A stretch of 12,634 bases of DNA from positions 1 to 12,634 of the forward strand of contig JAFGOZ010000103.1 in the NCBI GenBank assembly GCA_016926235.1. The letters run 5' to 3'. A program made the position numbers and the translations under genes. Under the pieces are notes generated by a model that saw nothing but the letters and a program-made list of their open reading frames with translations, ran no database searches and was not told where the DNA came from. Of the stretch, positions 8,488 to 12,634 are shown in pieces; position 1 is the stretch's first letter, and every line of letters starts with the position of its first letter. This DNA is from Bacteroidales bacterium (GTDB lineage: Bacteria > Bacteroidota > Bacteroidia > Bacteroidales > UBA10428).

Positions 8488-8981
8488 TATTTAAAGATTT
8501 GGCTTATTCAGTCTATTGCATGCTGGTTTATAAAATTACTAAAATTGGTTATATCTGCAAGATTACTTTTTTTTGATTTTTATAATATGTTTTGAATATA
8601 TTAATCGTCTGATCAAAAGAATTAAAAGCTGAAAGTTTCATTTAGGAACACCAATCAATTTTTCTGATTTTTTACCGGGTAATAACGCCGACACGACTAA
8701 AAAAATTAAAAATAGCAGGTGACCGCAGGCTATAAAAAAGATAATATTCAGCCATTCTAAAATATCCTGTTTAATGGCCAGGTTCCACCAGCAAGGCAAA
8801 TAATATTGATTTTGTTGATGCTTCCTGATGCGACATTTATTTGTTCAATACCTTGTTCTGTAAGATTACCATAATATTTGCGCAGTTTAAAATCTTCAGA
8901 TATTCCGGGTGGAGTCTGTAATTATTTGATTTGGATTAATATTGGTACAGTTCACCAATAACCAGCATCCCGTTCCGCACT
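8488..8981. other. Gene-poor 494-bp gap with coding-like remnants
   Basis: No gene with an acceptable start is present. Two overlapping minus-strand frames look protein-like and may be remnants. One ends at 8638 and is listed separately. The other runs from about 8922 down to a TAG near 8760 and contains SEDFKLRKYYGNLTEQGIEQ. Neither has an ATG or an upstream ribosome-binding site. The part next to 8487 should hold the kinase promoter, but no clear TAnnTTTG element is seen. Confidence 0.45.
8638..8844 (-). pseudogene. Possible 3' remnant of a membrane-protein gene
   Basis: A 68-codon minus-strand frame without an ATG, preceded by an in-frame TGA (8845-8847), ends in a plausible protein tail. 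It has a polar stretch with LPCWWNL, a hydrophobic helix (about 20 residues around FFIACGHLLFLIFLVV) and a basic C-terminus with PGKKSEKLIGVPK. The codons look coding-like, but no start is available and no family is recognised. It could be the truncated end of a lost membrane protein or a chance open frame. Confidence 0.3.
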
Positions 8982-9692
8982 TTATATGTTATGATCTTTT
9001 GGGATTATCATCAGTTTTGGTATCCGCACATGAGCCGGTTGATTCATTATATATTTAACGGATTCAACAATGTTTTCGACTGTAAGGGGATTTTGAATTC
9101 CCATACTTTCACTTGGATGGATTTCCCAGTCTTTATGCAGCTCAGTTTTTACTAATCCGGGCTCGATACAACTTATCTGAATGTTTGTACCGGCCAGCTC
9201 CATTCGTAATGCTTCTGACAAAGCTTCCATGGCAAATTTTGTTGCCGCATAACCTCCGGCAGTGGGCCTTACTTTGGTACCCAAAACACTCGAAATATTA
9301 ATAATATGTCCAAATCCCTGCTTTTTAAATTGTTTGAGCATTTTATAAGTCAGCCGGAATGTTGACTCCACATTTAACCGAATCATTGAAGTCAGTTTAT
9401 TGATATCCATGTCTTCTATAGTTCCAACTTCTAATGTACCGGCGCAATTAAACAAAAAATCACATTTCCCAAACCTGCTTATAATGTTATCTGTAATCGT
9501 ATCCTGAAATTCAGGTAAGTTCAAATCTCCGGCAAATACGTTATCAGAATTCAATCCTAATTTGTTTAACCTTTGCAATCGACGTGCAGTGGCAACTACA
9601 GTATAATTATCTTCAAACAATGCTTTAGCAATTGCAAATCCAATGCCGCTGCTCGCACCGGTTACTAAACATATTTTATCTGAATTATTCAT
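8982..9692 (-). CDS. Short-chain dehydrogenase/reductase (classical SDR)
   Basis: This 236-residue cytoplasmic oxidoreductase has the classical SDR layout. The Rossmann motif is TGASSGIG (11-18), the NAG-type motif is NCAG (82-85), Asn107 sits in RLNVES, and the catalytic Ser135, Tyr148 and Lys152 occur in NISSVLG and YAATK. PGL follows at 178-180. Arg37 and Arg38 after the second beta strand favour NADP(H) over NAD(H). The length is normal for the family and all key residues are present. The substrate cannot be read from sequence. The gene stands alone, 494 bp from the kinase gene and 412 bp from arsP. The start ATG directly precedes the Rossmann strand, as is usual. Confidence 0.93.
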   Translation of the reverse strand: MNNSDKICLVTGASSGIGFAIAKALFEDNYTVVATARRLQRLNKLGLNSDNVFAGDLNLPEFQDTITDNIISRFGKCDFLFNCAGTLEVGTIEDMDINKLTSMIRLNVESTFRLTYKMLKQFKKQGFGHIINISSVLGTKVRPTAGGYAATKFAMEALSEALRMELAGTNIQISCIEPGLVKTELHKDWEIHPSESMGIQNPLTVENIVESVKYIMNQPAHVRIPKLMIIPKDHNI

Positions 9693-10104
9693 TTTGCAGT
9701 GTTTTTATACTTTGGATGTAAACTACTATTCATGGTTATTTATCACAGGGTATTTTATATACACCTATTCATATCCTGAATTTGACCTTCCGGTTTTCGA
9801 TTTCACATTAGTGAATGTTAAAACTAAACAATATATAAGTTTGTCAAAAGCACGGGATCAGGTTTTTTACATTTTTTGTTTAAGATACACATTATGATTA
9901 AAAGCAGGTAATCTCATGCTCTGCGTTAACGGCTGGGCAAAGGCGATGCCGATTAATTGCTCTTGGTTTTTGTAAAAAAAATGGTGAACCATAGCGTAGC
10001 AGAACTCAATGGCAAGTAAACTTAATCGTAAACAGTTTAATTGATGATGTTTATAAACGGTTTAGCCCTTAATCCTTACCGAAGGGAATTAATCAGGATA
10101 GTTT
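9693..10104. other. Intergenic 412 bp between the permease and SDR genes
   Basis: No supported gene is present. From about 9920 to 10005 the composition turns GC-richer (AACGGCTGGGC, GGCGATGCCG) and weak complementary ends (TCTGC ... GCAGA) could form a long hairpin, which looks like a dispersed repeat remnant. Near the permease stop a small hairpin is possible: TTAATCCTT (10069-10077) with AAGG and ATTAA (10082-10092), loop ACCG. It has no T-run, so it is at best a weak terminator. Confidence 0.4.
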
Positions 10105-11127
10105 TTAAATAAATACTATATAGTTAAAAATAAAACCAACTAAAATTATGCCCACTGCTACCACACCAACAAATACAGCAATTAGTTGCCATTTCAGCAC
10201 TTTTTTAAGGATAATAATTTCGGGCAGGGACAAGCCAATAACAGACATCATAAAAGCAAGGGCCGTGCCCAGAGAAACGCCCTTTTCGATTAAAACACTC
10301 ACAATAGGAATAATTCCGGCTGCATTGGAATAAAGCGGAATACCCACAGCAATTGCCAGTAAAACAGAATACCAGTTTTGTGCGCCAAGAGCATTTGCCA
10401 GATAAGCATCGGGTACAAAACCATGTGCCCCGGCGCCAATGGCAATGCCAACAATAATATAGATCCATATTTTGCCAACAATTTCTTTAACGGATTCCAA
10501 ACCTGCATCCAAACGATCATTAATATTCAATTTTTCAGTGGTTTCAAATTGCTGTTTTGATTTTATCTGGTATACCCACTCGGCAACATATTTCTGAAGT
10601 TTTAATTTTTCAAGAATAAAACCGGCAATTATCGCTACCGATAGTCCGGTAAATATATAGATCAGGGCTACTTTCCAGCCAAATAAACCCACGAGCAACA
10701 CCAGGGCAACTTCATTGATCATCGGAGCGGCAATTAAAAAAGAGAAGGTTACCCCAATCGGAATCCCCGCTTCAACAAATCCAAGAAATAAAGGTATTGC
10801 AGAACAGGAACAAAACGGAGTTATAATACCCAACATCGAAGCCATCACATTACCAACGAATAAAGATTTTCCTTCTAATGCTTTTCTGGTTTTTTCCGGC
10901 GAAAAATAGGAGCGGATTATTCCAACAAAAAATATTATAAGTACGAGTAACAACATTACTTTGGGTACTTCATAAACGAAAAACCTTATAGATTCTGTTA
11001 AATGTGCTCCGCTCTTTAATCGGAATACATTATCTGTTAACAAATCTGCAAAGCTTTTCAGATTAGTATAAACTAACACCCAGCCAACCAGGAGCAATAC
11101 AATTAATATTATTCGTTTTTTATTCAT
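10105..11127 (-). CDS. arsP: ArsP/UPF0718-family permease
   Basis: This 340-residue inner-membrane protein has about nine hydrophobic segments and belongs to the ArsP_1 (DUF318/UPF0718) permeases. Characterised members export trivalent organoarsenicals; others are uncharacterised. Diagnostic stretches are ITPFCSCSAIPLFLGF (102-117), with Cys106 and Cys108 in the conserved CSCS motif, then APMINEVAL (134-142), GIPLYSNAAGIIPI (262-275) and SLPEIIILKKVLK (300-312). A cytoplasmic loop lies at about 175-215. Length and halves are complete. It starts 31 bp after the stop of the ArsG-like gene, so the two are almost certainly co-transcribed. The family is sure; the arsenical substrate is inferred from family and partner, and the gene symbol is tentative. 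Confidence 0.85.
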   Translation of the reverse strand: MNKKRIILIVLLLVGWVLVYTNLKSFADLLTDNVFRLKSGAHLTESIRFFVYEVPKVMLLLVLIIFFVGIIRSYFSPEKTRKALEGKSLFVGNVMASMLGIITPFCSCSAIPLFLGFVEAGIPIGVTFSFLIAAPMINEVALVLLVGLFGWKVALIYIFTGLSVAIIAGFILEKLKLQKYVAEWVYQIKSKQQFETTEKLNINDRLDAGLESVKEIVGKIWIYIIVGIAIGAGAHGFVPDAYLANALGAQNWYSVLLAIAVGIPLYSNAAGIIPIVSVLIEKGVSLGTALAFMMSVIGLSLPEIIILKKVLKWQLIAVFVGVVAVGIILVGFIFNYIVFI

Positions 11128-11158
11128 TTTAATACTATAAAAAATTCAATTCCGGATT

Positions 11159-11860
11159 TTATATCCAAACCACTATACTATAATACACACCAATGCCGAT
11201 AAACAAGACTGCAATTATTCGCCTGAACCAGATTTCAAAGCTTTTGATGTTGTTGTAAAGTTTACCCACCCCGGATACTGTGTATGCCAGTAACCAGGCA
11301 AAAATTATAACAGGCACTCCGGTAGCAATAGCAAATACAATGGGAAGATACAAGCCCGATGCGCTTTGGATAGTCAACGGGATAAGCATTCCGAAATATA
11401 ACACCCCACTGTATGGACAAAATGCCAGGGCAAAAACAACACCCAACAGAAATACATCAAAGTAGGAATGGTGCGCTTTATTTTGAAATTTATCAGTAAG
11501 TTTACCAAAGGCGCCAATATTCAATTTAATTACTCCAAGCATAAATAAGCCAATAATTATCAATAGCGGGCCAAGAAATTTTTCTCCATATTGCTGAAAT
11601 ACTGAGGATATTTTTAACTGGTCAGCGCCAAAAAATAATAGTACTGCAAGGAATGTATATGAAAAAGCCCTGCCAATAGTATATACTATTCCATTATAAA
11701 AAACACGGTTCCTGTTTGTAAGGTCTTTACTAATAAATCCCATGGCAGTAATATTCGTTGCCAGCGGGCAGGGACTTATTGCAGTCATTAAGCCTAATAT
11801 AAGAGCAGACCAAACGGGCAGGTTACTATTTGAATATATATTGCTGAGAAATTCTTCCAT
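11159..11860 (-). CDS. arsG: ArsG-type / CcdA-DsbD-like transmembrane protein
   Basis: This 233-residue protein has six hydrophobic helices arranged as two related halves. Each half begins with a Cys-Pro motif: SPCPLAT (29-35, Cys31) and FCPYSGVL (147-154, Cys148). This is the layout of the CcdA/DsbD thiol-electron transporters and of ArsG permeases, described for aromatic aminobenzyl-arsenical efflux with ArsE and ArsF. Pairing with an ArsP-type permease supports ArsG, but a general thiol-disulfide carrier or TauE/SafE-like exporter is also possible. No thioredoxin-like arsE or arsF partner and no arsR is visible; they could lie beyond the right edge. The 5' leader is unusual: an 8-bp-period repeat array ends 4 bp before the ATG, leaving no ribosome-binding site outside the repeat. 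Symbol tentative. Confidence 0.75.
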   Translation of the reverse strand: MEEFLSNIYSNSNLPVWSALILGLMTAISPCPLATNITAMGFISKDLTNRNRVFYNGIVYTIGRAFSYTFLAVLLFFGADQLKISSVFQQYGEKFLGPLLIIIGLFMLGVIKLNIGAFGKLTDKFQNKAHHSYFDVFLLGVVFALAFCPYSGVLYFGMLIPLTIQSASGLYLPIVFAIATGVPVIIFAWLLAYTVSGVGKLYNNIKSFEIWFRRIIAVLFIGIGVYYSIVVWI

Positions 11861-11864
11861 TTTT

Positions 11865-11952
11865 TAATGTGTTGATGTGTTAATGTGTTAATGTGTTGAT
11901 GTGTTAATGTGATGATGTGTTGATGTGTTAATGTGATGATTATTTAATGTGA
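11865..11952. repeat. Array A1: eleven 8-bp units, TRATGTGW
   Basis: Read on the plus strand, the array is eleven consecutive 8-bp units that alternate between TAATGTGT, TGATGTGT and TAATGTGA, with one decayed unit (11937-11944). On the minus strand this is ACACATYA, and the array occupies the leader or promoter of the arsG-like gene. It is more diverged than array A2. No spacers separate the units. Confidence 0.93.
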
Positions 11953-11980
11953 CAATGGTTAAATTTTGTGTTGTATTAAT

Positions 11981-12044
11981 TAGCACATTAGCAAATCAAA
12001 TAATTAGCACATCAGCATATCAGTTAATAAGCACATCTTTTAAT
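11981..12044. repeat. Array B1: degenerate 8-bp-period repeat, inverted relative to A
   Basis: Eight units can be laid out with an 8-bp period; the best preserved are TAGCACAT (11981-11988 and 12005-12012) and AAGCACAT (12029-12036). The CACATTA core (11984-11990) is the reverse complement of TAATGTG in arrays A1 and A2. B1 reaches the stop codon of the four-helix-bundle gene. A1 and B1 lie back to back with only 28 bp between them. Confidence 0.8.
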
Positions 12045-12394
12045 TACTTATTGGCTTTTGCAGAGCTGATTATTTTACTGAGTAATTTTTGTATTGATAA
12101 CAACTGTTCCTGCAGTTCATTTGGATCAGGATATTTCTTTGTCTTTTTACAGAGTTTTAACCAGTATTCAGTTTCATTGCATTCTTTTGCAGCGATTTTA
12201 AGTTTGTGTATGAAATCTGCCCGGCTTTCTGCATTTTGAGATTCGTTGATATTGGCGCCAATGGAAGTACCTGATTTTAATAACTGCCTGGCAATAACGA
12301 ATTTTCTTTCCTCTTCTAATAATTCTGTATAATCAATTGTTTGAAGGGCAAATTCAAAACTTAAATCTACTATAACATTTTCTTTGTATTCCAT
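12044..12394 (-). CDS. Four-helix-bundle protein (23S rRNA IVP family)
   Basis: This 116-residue, mostly helical, charged protein has no signal peptide. It matches the stand-alone four-helix-bundle family (23S rRNA intervening-sequence protein): an N-terminal VxDLSFEFALQ helix, then the signature QLLKSGTSIGANINES (37-52), QNAESRADFIHKLKIAAKE (53-71) and CNETEYWLKL (72-81), then a final Leu-rich helix. The length is normal. Relatives are encoded within 23S rRNA intervening sequences of Leptospira and Coxiella, and the fold resembles the accessory protein Avd of diversity-generating retroelements; no biochemical function is established. No rRNA, template repeat or reverse transcriptase is present here. 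The gene is bracketed by oppositely oriented arrays (A2 upstream, B1 downstream). The ATG lies inside the last upstream repeat unit, ACACATGG, with no Shine-Dalgarno sequence. Confidence 0.93.
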   Translation of the reverse strand: MEYKENVIVDLSFEFALQTIDYTELLEEERKFVIARQLLKSGTSIGANINESQNAESRADFIHKLKIAAKECNETEYWLKLCKKTKKYPDPNELQEQLLSIQKLLSKIISSAKANK

Positions 12395-12454
12395 GTGTTA
12401 ATGTGTTAATGTGTTAATGTGTTAATGTGTTAATGTGTTAATGTGTTAATGTGT
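12395..12454. repeat. Array A2: seven perfect TAATGTGT units
   Basis: Seven identical 8-bp units (12399-12454) are followed on the gene side by a half unit GTGT (12395-12398) that runs into the start codon of the four-helix-bundle gene. In the gene's sense this is (ACACATTA)7-ACAC-ATG. The perfect identity suggests recent expansion by slippage, unlike the diverged A1. Confidence 0.96.
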
Positions 12455-12570
12455 TAATTTCATAATTATATAATAGCTTATTGGATATTTAGATGTAAAA
12501 ATTGATTATGTTTCGTTTAAAGAATAGCATATTATAGAAATAGTAGATTCGTTAAGGTAATCGTTAATCA
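12455..12570. other. Spacer between arrays A2 and B2
   Basis: A 116-bp AT-rich spacer with no open frame and no family-like content. It should hold the promoter of the four-helix-bundle gene. On the minus strand TATAATATG (near 12527-12535) is the only promoter-like word, and no TAnnTTTG element is seen. A partial B-type unit GTTAATCA begins at 12563. Confidence 0.4.
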
Positions 12571-12634
12571 TCACATTAGTTAATCATCACATCAAATAAT
12601 TATCACATCAAATAATTATCACATCAAATAATTA
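12571..12634. repeat. Array B2: 8/16-bp repeat running off the window
   Basis: The units TCACATTA, GTTAATCA, then three exact copies of the 16-mer TCACATCA-AATAATTA (12587-12634) continue to the last base. The orientation is the same as B1 and opposite to A1 and A2. In B1 this orientation marks the 3' side of a minus-strand gene, so B2 may be the downstream flank of another unit outside the window. Confidence 0.9.

Noticed and set aside
9643..9897. 84-codon plus-strand frame
   Set aside because: It overlaps the start of the well-supported SDR gene in antisense, and its composition follows AT-rich intergenic DNA.
10069..10092. Rho-independent terminator after the permease gene
   Set aside because: The stem is short and bulged and no T-run follows on either strand. 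It is noted only within the intergenic entry.
11949..12239. 96-codon plus-strand frame
   Set aside because: It is mostly antisense to the four-helix-bundle gene, and its N-terminal part is translated B1 repeat.
11865..12634. CRISPR array
   Set aside because: The units are 8 bp, contiguous and without unique spacers. There is no leader and no cas gene.
11865..12634. Diversity-generating retroelement, because the four-helix-bundle fold resembles Avd
   Set aside because: No reverse transcriptase, template repeat or variable repeat is seen. The arrays are short tandem octamers.

Overview
The window looks like a chromosomal segment of a Bacteroidota member, possibly Marinilabiliales or a relative, though the sequence cannot settle the order. 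The signs are AT-rich DNA, intergenic regions without Shine-Dalgarno sequences, candidate promoters of the TTTG / TAnnTTTG type, a giant periplasmic-propeller hybrid histidine kinase of the Bacteroidota type, and stand-alone four-helix-bundle (23S-IVP family) genes. All eight confident protein genes lie on the minus strand, so the functional order runs from right to left.

Right end (about 11.86-12.63 kb): a 116-residue four-helix-bundle protein gene is embedded in low-complexity arrays with an 8-bp period. Two arrays read TAATGTGT on the plus strand (A type) and two read the opposite way, with CACAT cores (B type). The order is A1-B1-gene-A2-B2, so the gene lies between oppositely oriented repeats. 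A2 runs into the gene's start codon, and A1 ends 4 bp before the start codon of the next gene. B2 runs off the window. This is the most unusual structure here.

Middle right (10.1-11.86 kb): a two-gene unit encodes a six-helix CcdA/DsbD-like, ArsG-type membrane protein followed 31 bp later by an ArsP-type (UPF0718) permease. Together they suggest organoarsenical or thiol/metal efflux. No arsR or thioredoxin gene is visible, and the repeat-flanked gene sits directly upstream.

Middle (4.5-9.7 kb): a classical short-chain dehydrogenase, then a gene-poor stretch of about 490 bp with unrecognised coding-like remnants, then a 1314-codon hybrid sensor kinase (14 propeller blades, Y_Y_Y, membrane helix, HisKA, HATPase, receiver). 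The kinase has no C-terminal DNA-binding domain.

Left (0-4.35 kb): a DUF1579-like protein with a near-ideal Bacteroidota promoter, an exported-looking SUMF1/formylglycine-generating-enzyme-fold protein in which only one of the two FGE cysteines aligns, and an exported Sde182/DUF1593-type nucleoside-hydrolase-like protein. The last gene lies between two degenerate direct copies of a roughly 110-bp intergenic repeat. One copy adjoins a REP-like palindrome.

No rRNA, tRNA, CRISPR array, transposase or integrase was found. Apart from the arsG-arsP pair the genes appear to be separate transcription units, and no SusC/SusD pair or polysaccharide-utilisation locus is visible.
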